Below are positions 54,257 through 64,000 of a stretch of DNA of 64,000 nucleotides, one piece after another. The stretch covers positions 13,386,501-13,450,500 of the forward strand of contig NC_051094.1 of assembly GCF_901709675.1 (NCBI RefSeq), read 5' to 3'. The position numbers were made by a program, and so were the translations under genes. The stretch's first letter is position 1. Each line of letters starts with the position of its first letter. The stretch comes from Syngnathus acus (lineage: Eukaryota; Chordata; Actinopteri; Syngnathiformes; Syngnathidae). A model generated the notes under the pieces. That model was not told where the DNA came from. It made no database searches and worked only from the letters and a program-made list of their open reading frames with translations.

Positions 54257-54749
54257 CAAGCTGTCCATGCCTTGCATCATCTCCCACTGATCCAGCCAGA
54301 CCCTTTATTGTTTCATTTTGGAGCATAGGTATCTGATCACTGACTTTAATCCATGGCCATAGAAGAGGTTTAAAACACTCTGGTTTCATCTAATCTTCAA
54401 GCTCAAACCAATCCGAGCTTGAAACCCACCTTTCTCTGTGATTGGAATGGACAAATAAAGGGCTCTCCCAGAACTCTTGTGAAAGAGGTCTGTGTGCTTT
54501 GTGGATTAGGCCTGTGCGTGTTTTCTCAGTCTCTCGTTCTCAATTAGACTGAAAAGAATGCAAAATGACTCACCTGTTCGTGGAGTGCGATTGTTACCAC
54601 TCAGCTCATTTCAAGAGCTTCTGTAGTATTATGGATGACAGGTCTAAGAAGGCAGAGATAATTTAATTAGAATGGGGGGAAAAGGAAATAAATACAATAT
54701 AAACACGTACAAACCTTACACAGTGGAAAGCTGATTTGAAGCATGATCA

Positions 54750-54751
<2 letters not shown>

Positions 54752-54841
<90 letters not shown>
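54752..54841. repeat. (TC)n microsatellite
   Basis: About 44 dinucleotide units with one TT interruption near 54830. The open frames that cross it are artefacts of the repeat. Confidence 0.98.
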
Positions 54842-55599
54842 CGCACTTGCACGCACACACATACGAGCGAAAAAGCGCAAGAGGCGTGCGAGAGACTTTT
54901 GTACAGGCATTGTAAGGACAGCTCACGTGATGTAAACAAGGGTCCTTAGGAAACCGGCGCATGTTTTGTATCGGAGGTCTGCACTGTCAAAACAACATTG
55001 TCGTCCAGAAATGGTAGTGCTAAAGCTTATTTGCTATATACCTATATTTATTTAATCTAAAAGTCTTTGCTGTGCTCTCTGTGCCTTTTTGCTGTTAGCT
55101 TCTGCTGCTGATTCTCTTGTAAGATCGTTTCTTATACAAGACATTATCAAAACAGAATAATAAAAGTTTATGGCTCACTGGAATGTAATGTGATAATCGA
55201 CGAAGTGTGGTAATTAGTCCGAAAAAACTAAAAATAAATCGCTTGAAAACATACACGTTTTCTTCATAGCAAACAACGTTTTAAAGGGGTTTACACAGTC
55301 CAATGCAAGCCTTATGTTTGTATTTTATTTGCATTTCTTAGTTGTGTGCTTCTTAGTATGATATGCTGTGTAAAATCATCCACCATCGTTAAATCTCGTA
55401 TCGTCTCATAAATACAGTAACGTGGTCTGAGGTGTGTCAAACGTTTTCGTGCCCCTATTTGTGCTGGTGCAGCAAAGAAAAAGAGTTTTGTGCACAAATG
55501 CAACCAGTGTACAAAGTTAGTCTGGAGCCTTGCCTGACTGTGACCTCTCTATACCTCCATAGAGAAGCCAAGATAAAATAATTTTTAGGGTAGTCATTA

Positions 55600-56065
55600 T
55601 TGAATATTTCTAGAATTGATTATTATATAGATTATTCCATTGATTAATCAAGGAATCTGATACCATTTTATTTGTGTTAAAGTGCATTAAAATCATTTTC
55701 ACCCAAAGAATTCATTAACCAATTATTTTTGTTTATTTGGTATCATTTAGTGAAATGACTAAAAACAACTAAACAGTTAACAATATCACTCAACAAAGAT
55801 AGACATATGCTTATTATTTTCCAAAGTAAAAGCAGATATTTCCAAATGTCTTATTTTCATGTATTAATCAAATATAAAAGAGAAACTCTGCCTTCATGAA
55901 GGATGAGAATTATTACTTTCGACCATCTGAAATCAAATCTGAACAATCTTTGGTTAAAAAATGGCTCTAAATTATTACTAATTTATTAAAATACAAGGCA
56001 ATTAATTTGATTATCGGTTAGTTGTTGATTAATTTATTAAGTATGGCACCTCTAATAATGACTTA
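55600..56065 (+). repeat. Unclassified interspersed repeat, copy 1
   Basis: Ordered blocks such as GATTATTCCATTGATTAATC, GTTTATTTGGTATCATTTAG, CACTCAACAAAGAT and AAATGTCTTATTTTCATGTA reappear in the same order at 63670-63995 with substitutions. The ends have TTGATTATCGG-type sequence seen in short fish DNA elements. Confidence 0.6.
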
Positions 56066-56235
56066 CCATCTAGGACGCTGCCATGTCTCTCCTATTGTGT
56101 GCTCTATAAAGATGTATTACGTGGCAAGCTAAAAAACCCTCTGTTATTGGGAGACTCATTTAGTAGGAAGAACCTGTTTCTGCCAAGTGTCTACATGTAA
56201 GCAGTGATGGGCAAATAATCAATTTAAAGCAATAA

Positions 56236-58645
56236 CTGCAACAAGCCAAAATAAAAAACAGATTTACAGCTTTACTAAGGAAAACCAAACAAACTTACTA
56301 TGCTGATAAATTTACACAAGCCTCCGGTGACATCAAAACAACGTGGAATCTTATCAACCATTTATTACATCGCAAGAAATCAAAAACATCGACCCCAAAT
56401 GAGATGCTGGGGAAGAATAGAGCTCATTCAAACCCAATAGATATTTCTAATGGTTTCAATGATTTCTTTGTAAATGTTGGCGCTACCTTGGCATCTAGCT
56501 TCTCAACCTCTGATACAAGCCCCTGTTGCCTTATTAAAGGGCAGTTTCCTTCACTCTCCATTCTTGACCCTCCTAGTGTTGAGGAAGTTTACAACATCGT
56601 CATGAGCTTGAAAAACTCGGCCCCTGGCCATGATGAGATCAGAAGCATACTTATTAAGAAAATTATTCATTCAATAATAATTCCACTAACACACATTTTC
56701 TCCTTATCTTTAAAATTTGGCATTGTACCCCAAGAATTAAAAATTGCTAAAGTCATTCCTATCTTCAAAGCTGGTGAGACTAATGAATATGGTAATTATC
56801 GACCTATATCCGTACTTCCTTGCTTCTCCAAGATTCTAGAAAAACTGGTTTACTCAAGATTGGCAAAGCACCTAGAAACAAACAATATTCTCTATAAACA
56901 TCAATACGGTTTCCGCAAAAAGTTTTCTACTGAGCATGCACTGCTTCAGCTTGCCAACCACATCTCAACGGCTCTTGACAATAAGAAATTCGCTCTTGGT
57001 GTCTTTCTAGATTTAAGCAAAGCATTTGATACTGTCGACCATAAGATCCTCATCGCTAAGCTAGAGAGATATGGAGTGAACGATTCTGCCCTGAAATGGT
57101 TCACAAACTATCTCGCCAACAGAGAACAATATGTATATATAAATGGTTGTTCTTCCAACAGATCTAAAATACTATTTGGGGTCCCGCAGGGCTCAATATT
57201 GGGTCCTCTATTATTTTTGGTGTACATAAATGATTTTTCCATGTCTTGTTCAAATTTTCTTCCTTTGTTATTTGCGGATGATACCAATCTCATTGCCACC
57301 CACGAGGATTTTAATTTCCTCATTGCACGTGTGAATACTGAGTTGCACGCTGTTACAAAATGGTTCAAAATAAATAAGTTGTCACTCAATATAAACAAAT
57401 GTAACTTCATGATCTTCTGCAATATAAATAAATCTTACCCCAAAGAACAGGCCAAAATTTACATAAATAATAACGAAATCCATCAAGTTACTAGCACTAA
57501 ATTCCTAGGAGTTATAGTAGATAAACACTTAAACTGGTCTGAACACATTGATTTGGTTTGCAAAAGATCCATGAAAACGCTAGGTATCTTACGAAAAGTT
57601 TGTCCCTTGGTCCATCCGTCTGCTCATCTCACTCTGTATTATAGTTTCCTCTTTCCTTTACTCAATTACTGCAACATAGTCTGGGCAGCTACATATCCAA
57701 CATACCTCAGCAAATTACTCATCATACAAAAGAAGTTCCTAAAAATGATCTCTTTTTCAAATAGATATGAACCATCGGCACCATTGTTTAGAAACTATTC
57801 ATTACTGCCAATTGATAAAGTAAATATTCATCAAACCTGTCTACTCACCCATAAATATATATACAGGAAACACTGTCTTCCAGCCACTTTTCATAATTTC
57901 TTCGCATTTGTATCGGAATTACATTCTTATCCTACAAGACAGGGGGACAATCTCCACCCACCGTCCTGTCGAACATCACGCCATCAATACAATATCCATT
58001 TTAGAGGGCCCTCACTCTGGAATGAGCTACCAATCCATATTCGATCCATATCTTCACAGGTTGCTTTTAGAAAGCACCTGAAACACCACCTTCTCCACTC
58101 ATGATCCTACCAGTCCAAAATTACTCCACCGCACTCAGCTGATCCATACTAAGAACATCAACTTAAACCACTATTTATACCCTGATTCTTCCTTGTTTTG
58201 TTATTTTCTGTTTGCAGTTCTTCTGCTTCCGCTCAGCTATTTTCTTACCTGGTGTTTTTTGATTGTTTCAACATCACTAAAGTGTCAAATTTTGTTTCTC
58301 TTGTTTCTCATTTTGTATAGTGTATTTGTTTATGTATGTATACGTTCACTTTCGTATATATGCATATATAAATATGACGATTTAATATTTAGCTAGTTAT
58401 GCTTGTGTTTATTCATTGATGTTTATTCATTTATATATATATATATATATATTATTATTATTTTTTTTCTTTCTTAAACACTTGAATAATATTTGATGTC
58501 ACAGCACTTTGTTTGTTGTGCACTTTGATTATACAGGAGTGGAGCTCCTTACAAGCCCTAGGCTTCGTCTCCCTCCCTGCACTGTTATTTGTTATAATAA
58601 TATGTGCTAAACAATAAACTAAACTAAACTAACTAAACTAAAATA
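56236..58645 (+). mobile_element. 5'-truncated non-LTR retrotransposon (LINE, jockey/CR1-like)
   Basis: The reverse-transcriptase frame is open from 56236 to 58104. About 500 bp of 3'UTR follow, ending in a tail of ACTAA/AACTAAA repeats at 58615-58640, as in LINEs with microsatellite-like 3' tails. The endonuclease and ORF1 regions are missing, so it is a dead-on-arrival copy, though recent enough to keep the frame open. The clade (L2, Rex1/Babar or another jockey-superfamily group) cannot be settled by eye. Confidence 0.85.
56404..58104 (+). CDS. LINE reverse transcriptase, 566 codons, N-terminally truncated
   Basis: A target-primed reverse transcriptase for copying the element's own RNA. 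Motifs in order: GNYRPISVLPCFSKILEKLV, QYGFRKKFSTEHAL, motif A VFLDLSKAFDTVDH with D203, motif B GVPQGSILGPLLFLVYIND (about 259-277), motif C FADD with D292 and D293, then SLNINKCNFMIF and TKFLGVIVD. The C-terminus RGPSLWNELPIHIR is usual for such ORFs. The catalytic triad is present. The frame continues upstream of the first Met to 56236 (LQQAKIKNRFTALLRKTKQT...), so the Met at 56404 is internal to a once longer ORF2; the apurinic endonuclease domain is absent. It is unrelated to the flanking host genes. Confidence 0.9.
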   Translation: MLGKNRAHSNPIDISNGFNDFFVNVGATLASSFSTSDTSPCCLIKGQFPSLSILDPPSVEEVYNIVMSLKNSAPGHDEIRSILIKKIIHSIIIPLTHIFSLSLKFGIVPQELKIAKVIPIFKAGETNEYGNYRPISVLPCFSKILEKLVYSRLAKHLETNNILYKHQYGFRKKFSTEHALLQLANHISTALDNKKFALGVFLDLSKAFDTVDHKILIAKLERYGVNDSALKWFTNYLANREQYVYINGCSSNRSKILFGVPQGSILGPLLFLVYINDFSMSCSNFLPLLFADDTNLIATHEDFNFLIARVNTELHAVTKWFKINKLSLNINKCNFMIFCNINKSYPKEQAKIYINNNEIHQVTSTKFLGVIVDKHLNWSEHIDLVCKRSMKTLGILRKVCPLVHPSAHLTLYYSFLFPLLNYCNIVWAATYPTYLSKLLIIQKKFLKMISFSNRYEPSAPLFRNYSLLPIDKVNIHQTCLLTHKYIYRKHCLPATFHNFFAFVSELHSYPTRQGDNLHPPSCRTSRHQYNIHFRGPSLWNELPIHIRSISSQVAFRKHLKHHLLHS

Positions 58646-58695
58646 GACTTTTTGGTTCACACTGTATAGCACAATGATTTTTTTTTTTTTTACAG

Positions 58696-58797
58696 GGACA
58701 TGCCTGCTGATCTTCAGGCCATCGCAGTGAAACAAGTGTTGATGTATGACACTCAGGCTATTGACCCTCTTGTGTTCACCTACCCCATAGTGTCCAG
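58696..58797 (+). CDS. Isolated exon-like segment, 34 codons, unknown protein
   Basis: A long T-tract plus TTACAG acceptor and a GTAAAT donor enclose 102 bases. Only one phase is open: it reads DMPADLQAIAVKQVLMYDTQ and then AIDPLVFTYPIVS, phase 1 in and phase 2 out. I do not recognise the sequence. It is not part of the TXNRD2 or GNB1L proteins I know. It begins about 55 bp after the LINE tail. It may be an exon of an unrecognised gene, a 5' exon of gnb1l, or a chance match; about one random phase in five stays open over this length. Confidence 0.35.
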
Positions 58798-61700
58798 GTA
58801 AATGACTTTATGGAGGAAATGGGTGATAATGCAAACAGATAAGCACTCTGGTACCTGTTGACCACAGACAGGAGCTGCTAAATCAGGACCCTATGACACG
58901 GTGCTCCATCAATGCTTGCCTCAATGACACCCACAAGGCATTGAGGTCTTATCTCCTGTGGCCCCTGCTTAGCATTCACGCTATTCACGCAAACAATGCC
59001 ACCTCTTCCCGTTCAGTGGATCTGTGACTGACAGTGGGTGTTGGTGCACTTGTGTCTGACTTCAGCATCTATCTGACGCGGGGCTGTTTATCCAGTCCAG
59101 ATCTCCCCACCAAGACACAATAATGGGTGTGTGGCTTCCTAACCACTTCCCATGTTGTTTGTCTAACTGGACTTTAATAATGGACTTGCCTCTCCTTTCT
59201 GCAAGTTGGTTTCCTCCTGAGAACTATCTATGGTGGGAGGTCAGGGCACAAAACCTGTCCAACAACCAATGCAATAGTCCAGGTCAGGACAGTCCAAACA
59301 TTGGTAGTGTTCACCCAGTTAGTTCTCATCCCCAAGAAGATTTTGTTGTGGCTAGGCCATATGTCTTCCGAAGATGTAGTTGGGTCCTTCAAATGTTGTC
59401 TTTCCATTAAAAGGCCTGTTTACAATGAATATCTTTTTGTTTCAATTTATGTGCAATCCACGTTCATTTGTTCATCATTTTTGTTCAGACCTGTTTGATT
59501 GAACTGAAATCAGGGGAGAGGATCTAGGAATCCGATGCTTTCATAATGATGCCTGTCAAACAGGGCCATAATGAAGCTTCTCTATTAAGCTCTTGTGGTC
59601 AGCATACCACTCCTGCCCGCAGTCTTTTTATGAATGGCAGATTTTGACAAGGCAGCAGCTCAGGTGGGGAGCTGCTGATTCTGGCGATACCAGCACCAGA
59701 GTCAAACGAGGAATGTGGACATGACTCCCCCATCACATCTACCTCCAAAACCCCCAAAGTTGAGTGCCTGGCATCATAACGCTACCTCCTCATGTGGTGA
59801 GGAGAAGAAAGCGTGGGGCAGGCGCACAGATAGTGGCAATGTTTGATCTGAAGGTCGCCAGCTCCTTGCTGGCAGTGAGAGATTCTTGGCAGATGAGGCA
59901 GGCTCTTATTTAATAACATGAAGGGGAAGCGGACCCTTTTCTCATAATTAGGCCTAATTACACCGAAGGTGTGGACAGACAGCCCAAGAAGAGACAAACT
60001 GCCTTTATCCACAGACTTAGACTCAGATTACCCAGAGCTGTCTTATCTGTTACAGGCAGCAGAAGCTTCAACCCTCCTCTACTACCTTCTGCCCCTTTCT
60101 GACATGTTATTATATGGGCATTTTTAATGAGAGAAGCAGACAAACCATATTATATTGAGAGATTACTATGGGGCTGTAAAATGATGGATATGAAAACAAG
60201 TTATTACTCAGCTTCTGCTCACAGTTATGACTGTACAGTTACTTTGTTTAACAAAGGTGGTTTCTGGCATTTCTAATCTGTGGCTTTGCAAATAGATTGA
60301 CATCCTGCGGCCTTTTTGTTTCCCTTTGAATAGCTCCCCACTAGAGCAGTTTGTATTTAGGTTTGTGGGTGACTGGAGCTGGCACCAAAACAGGGTCATT
60401 GTTCAGCAATGCTCAGCAAATGGAAATGCTGACGCCTGGTTAAACACAAGACGCAGTCCACCGGGAAGTCATGGCAGGGGAAGGTGGCCATTGTACTCAT
60501 CTTGCGAACATAGTTTGGTTTGGCAGCTCACGGTCCCTGCACAGTGACACCTCCATCGCTGTTGTGTTTATGTGAAAGGGAGCAGTGGAAAGTTGAAACC
60601 CCGCACCCAACCAATCAACCCACCCACCAAATGTCTTTAGACAGTGAAAACAAGCGACTCAGTTCATGAGTCACAGATACACACGGCCCTTCTGCAAGGA
60701 AGACAATGAGTAACGCCTAATCCACCTGTTATCACGGTGAGCCTCCTCCTGTCACATACTCACAGTCACAGAAGTCTTGCAGCTTAAGCTAAAGACCCTC
60801 ACAAAATCCCTGTTATTGGGTTTTGACATTTTCTTCGTACCGCAGGAAAACAAGTTTGTACAGTTGTTGACCGAACCGTTTCTTGTCAGGGTTGTCTATA
60901 TTGGATATGGAAATGGAAACTTGAGGGAAGTAATCGAGAGGCCGAGGAGCCCTTTGGAACATGGAAATAATATCATGCCGTCACATCAAATGTCAAAATA
61001 GGAATTGAAAACGTATTAAGTTAACTAATGAGCTTGGTTGTGAGGTTTGAAATAGAGTCAACAAGCATAACTGGACACTATGTATGACTGTATAACTGTA
61101 CGTATACGTAACTATAACTATAGCACTAAAATAACTGGTGTGTGCATTGCCTGTAAAAAATAAAGGTGGGTCCAATTATTCCTGTAGTGAGTCCAGCTAC
61201 CTGCCTGGATAAAGTGATTGTGTTAAGGGGGGAAAAAAAAAAAAAATCTTGACCTTACGCCATGATTTCACTTTGTCCAAATTATGGCAATCAGTACAAA
61301 TTTAAGACTGTATATTATTTCTAAGACTTAGGTGCAGAATTTGCGTGTTTTTGTTTCAGGTAGGGAGGTCTACTGTGTTGTGGTGACATGGGGGTTGTTG
61401 ACAGGTGTGACTGGAGAATGACTGTTGCGCAATAACCGGTCATTCACTGTTTTCGTGGCAACTGAATTTTACGTGGGCACATAACACAGGGACATTCTTT
61501 TGGGCAGAGATGTCGGGATGTTTTTGTAAGTGGATGGCAGGTATGTATGGTATGCATAGAAGGTTGATTGTCCACTCCCTAATGTCCCTAGGTTTGATTG
61601 TGAGTGTGAATGGTTGTTGGTCCATATGTGCCCTGTGATTGGCTGGCGTCCAGTTCAGGATGTACCTCGACAATGGAGATAGGCACCAGCTACCTGTGAC

Positions 61701-63308
61701 CCTTGTGAGAAAGATGAATGAATGGATAGCTTCCTTGACTCCTCTCTCAAACCATCGGTCCTCCCTGTCCAGAATTCTAACATTTTGACATTGAATCAAA
61801 AATTATGTTCACACACAGTATCGCTGTCGGTTGATAAAAAAATGTGAGGTTCAAAACTTTGTTTATTGGTTCTACGATACATTATCTTCCCACTATTAAA
61901 TACGTACATCATTGTCATTTCGAAGTATGACCATAAGTCCCACTTTTTTCCCCCTCATAATTTGGGTGATCCACCAACTGATACTCAGGTGTGACTTTTA
62001 TATACAGCAGAACCTCAAGCATTTTACAAATATTTCAAGCTACACACAATTTTTTAATAAAAGTTGTCTCTAGTTCCGTACATCTTTGTTGTGCTTTTCA
62101 TGCTTTTAACTATCATTGGTTCTATGTGGAGCACATTGTGATAGTTGTGCTGTTGCCTTTTTACTCTCAAATTAATCCTCAGAATGACTGCAAATGTCCC
62201 AAAACCCCCAGCCAGACATTCCGCCATTCACAATTCTAACAGAAGTTGCCTCGATTACTAGATCTTGATGTTATCTATGATATGTACAGTATTTATTGTA
62301 TTGGAGCAGCCCTGGAAGTGGAATGGAAAATGAACATGATATTGCGAAGTGCATGAACTGTACTGCAATGTAATTGCACTTTATTGTAAGATAATAGCTT
62401 AAGTCTATTCAGGAAGAGCATTCAGCAGACCAAGATAAAACTTTGGAGGTTTCTTTTGCAATGATAAAAGAAATTGAATGTGGATCCATTTATCAACCCT
62501 ATTAACTGGAAAACGGAAGTATTTGGAGATGAAACAACATGAGACAGTGATTTATGTATTACATTTTAATACAATATTTTGGTCTACATGCAGTTACAGT
62601 GAATTGATTATCAGCACTCTTAACTAATTATTGAAAGGTGCCCACATAATCCCACAGCAGTGTTTAGTTTTCTAGCAGATTACCTGTGGTCGGATGGGTT
62701 TCCTCAGCTGCCTAGTTGACAGGTGACATAAAAGTCTCACCTCTTACGTATGCCTCAAGGAGTGAGAAACCAGAATCTGTTTACTGTAATTAAGCTGTCA
62801 CAAGTTGTGATTTATAACATATTGAGTAAAAGAGGCGTTATACTATAGACTGGAAGGAGGAAGTCGACAAGAACGAGAGCCTCTGCAGCAAATAGCTGCA
62901 GGCTTTGTAGCCACTACAAACAGGGAAAATACAGACGGTACATGAAACTGTCTGGCGTGACAAATACTTTTTACATTGTTGTAGCAGTGTCTTCTTTACC
63001 TGTTTGCATCAAGATTGCTTCAGTTATTTTCAACTGTTGAGAAGTGGACTAACATAACCGATCGCTGTATGCATATTTGGCACACCTATGTTTGGATGTC
63101 AGTTTTACCGGCTTGATAGGTTGCAGTCATTTGATAAGCATTTGCCGAGCCCCACAAGAAAAATGAAGTTTGAAATGATAACAATGAAAGTATCAATGGA
63201 AAACAAACAAAATTAAAGGAAATAAATGTATTACTCCAGTAATGCAGCTTCACGATAATAGAACAATAATATTACTTGAAATTTTGTCTTGGGATTTTTC
63301 TGTTTCAG
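58798..63308. other. Region upstream of gnb1l coding start
   Basis: No coding exon was recognised. It contains a SINE tail (61545-61725) and a stretch near 61915-62000 whose wording (TGATACTCAGGTGTGACTTTTA) resembles the interior of the MITE at 40669-40841. A poly-A run is at 61232-61246. Any 5' noncoding gnb1l exon and promoter should be here. Confidence 0.5.
61545..61725 (+). repeat. 3' part of the fish tRNA-type SINE/interspersed repeat
   Basis: The order TAATGTCCCTAGGTTTGATT, GTGAGTGTGAATGGTTGTTG, TGCCCTGTGATTGGCTGGCG and CAGTTCAGGATGTACC, ending in a short GAATGAATGGAT run, is the best-preserved tail of this family in the window. Confidence 0.7.
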
Positions 63309-63463
63309 TAAACTTCAGAATATGGCTTTGTTGTGACCTTGTGAACAGTGGCAATGTCTCAGACAGCTCCATCCCCAATCTACACCTTGAGGGGTGCCAG
63401 TGGAGCCTTCAACACCATCCACTTCAGCTGCCGTGGAGGGGACAGTCCCCTCCTCTTCTCTGG
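63309..63463 (+). CDS. gnb1l: GNB1L (G protein beta subunit-like WD40 protein), first coding exon
   Basis: GNB1L is a six- or seven-WD-repeat protein linked to stability of PI3K-like kinases and to the 22q11 deletion region. The acceptor GATTTTTCTGTTTCAG ends at 63308. The bases 63309-63353 are 5'UTR with an in-frame TGA at 63342-63344. The ATG at 63354 starts MSQTAPSPIYTLRGASGAFN and then TIHFSCRGGDSPLLFSG before GTAACA. It parallels the mammalian start (QFVLRGTQSPVHALHF...PLLFSG) as I recall it, the first WD-repeat strand. Only 36 residues and a partial codon are in the window. Its place after txnrd2 on the same strand matches human gene order, which supports the call. Confidence 0.8.
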
Positions 63464-64000
63464 GTAACACATTCAACTCATTTCATCCCCTGCAAAAATA
63501 CTATTTTATGCTGATTTTGCATTTGATTTAGCCTCAGCAACCAGCTTTTGTGATATATCCAGTAGAATGTTGCTTTCTTAATCCAGAAAACCAGGATTGG
63601 CTAGAATTTCTTTTTATAATTTTGGCTGTCTTTTCCTTACCTTTCTTTTGTGTCTTTTTGTTTAAACGTTTTAGCTTTTATTCTTTTAATCAATTGTTGA
63701 TTATTCCATCTATTAATAGAATAATCTGTGTAGTCTAGCATTTGTCCCCATTTACAGTTGTTTATTTGGTATTGTTTAGTTATAAAAAGAACTAAATAAC
63801 AAACAATACTACACAACAAAGATTTAAGTTGTACTGTCCAAACGTTTTTTTAAACCGATTCAGTTACGAGTGTGGTTATTGTTTTCCGTAGACAAAGCAA
63901 ATGTCTTGTTTTGAATAAATACAAAAAATAATCGAGCGGTTTTCGTAAACGAGTACAAAAATGATTGATTAATTACCGCTGTGAGGCATTCAAAGATTTG
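63464..64000 (+). other. gnb1l intron 1 (runs off the right edge)
   Basis: Most of it is the second copy of the unclassified repeat at 55600-56065. No exon was seen before the window ends. Confidence 0.6.
63670..63995 (+). repeat. Unclassified interspersed repeat, copy 2
   Basis: It shares with 55600-56065 the ordered blocks GTTTATTTGGTATTGTTTAG, ACACAACAAAGAT, AAATGTCTTGTTTTGAATAA and a TGATTGATTAATTACC-type end. The copies are old, with many substitutions. Confidence 0.6.

Larger units (their letters stand above)
47001..56200. other. txnrd2 downstream intergenic region
   Basis: About 9 kb with no supported gene on either strand. It contains a 24-bp perfect hairpin (52376-52427), a 99-bp tandem duplication (54071-54256), a (TC)n microsatellite (54752-54841) and a repeat at about 55600-56065 that recurs at the right end of the window. 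The short ORFs here have no recognisable domain. Confidence 0.55.

Noticed and set aside
54667-54962. Open frames rich in alternating Arg-Glu or Ser-Leu
   Set aside because: They are translations of the (TC)n microsatellite.

Overview
The window is vertebrate nuclear DNA, most likely from a ray-finned (percomorph-type) fish. It has GT-AG split genes, an animal selenoprotein with a UGA codon and a matching SECIS-like stem-loop, and repeat families typical of teleosts. No bacterial or viral gene was seen. The species cannot be named from the sequence alone.

Three genes lie head to tail on the + strand. (1) arvcf, a p120/delta-catenin family armadillo protein, enters from the left with its 5' part missing. 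Eleven coding exons run from 2226 to 23362, encode about 414 C-terminal residues and end in the PDZ ligand DSWV. Probable 3'UTR exons extend to about 25.3 kb. (2) txnrd2, mitochondrial thioredoxin reductase, is complete: 17 coding exons from 28965 to 45114, 514 residues, C-terminal Gly-Cys-Sec-Gly. Its roughly 1.9-kb 3'UTR carries a SECIS candidate at 46690-46761 and an AATAAA at 46977. (3) gnb1l, a WD40 protein, begins at 63354 and runs off the right edge. The order ARVCF, TXNRD2, GNB1L on one strand matches human 22q11.21, but COMT, which lies between ARVCF and TXNRD2 in human, was not found.

Between txnrd2 and gnb1l are about 9 kb of gene-free DNA, a 5'-truncated non-LTR retrotransposon with an intact 566-codon reverse-transcriptase ORF (56404-58104), and an isolated exon-like segment of unknown identity (58696-58797).

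Introns and intergenic DNA hold several small inverted-repeat DNA elements, relics of Tc1-like transposases, tRNA-derived SINE pieces, microsatellites, two short tandem duplications and a perfect 24-bp hairpin. The most unusual points are: a conserved arvcf exon fragment (IPMDELDP) cut at its 5' edge by a MITE; an 18-nt arvcf microexon and a 20-nt txnrd2 microexon; a 66-bp TIR-loop-TIR palindrome just upstream of txnrd2; the SECIS candidate 1.6 kb past the stop; and the unknown exon next to the LINE. Exon borders come from reading splice sites, phase and remembered family sequences; no alignment was run.
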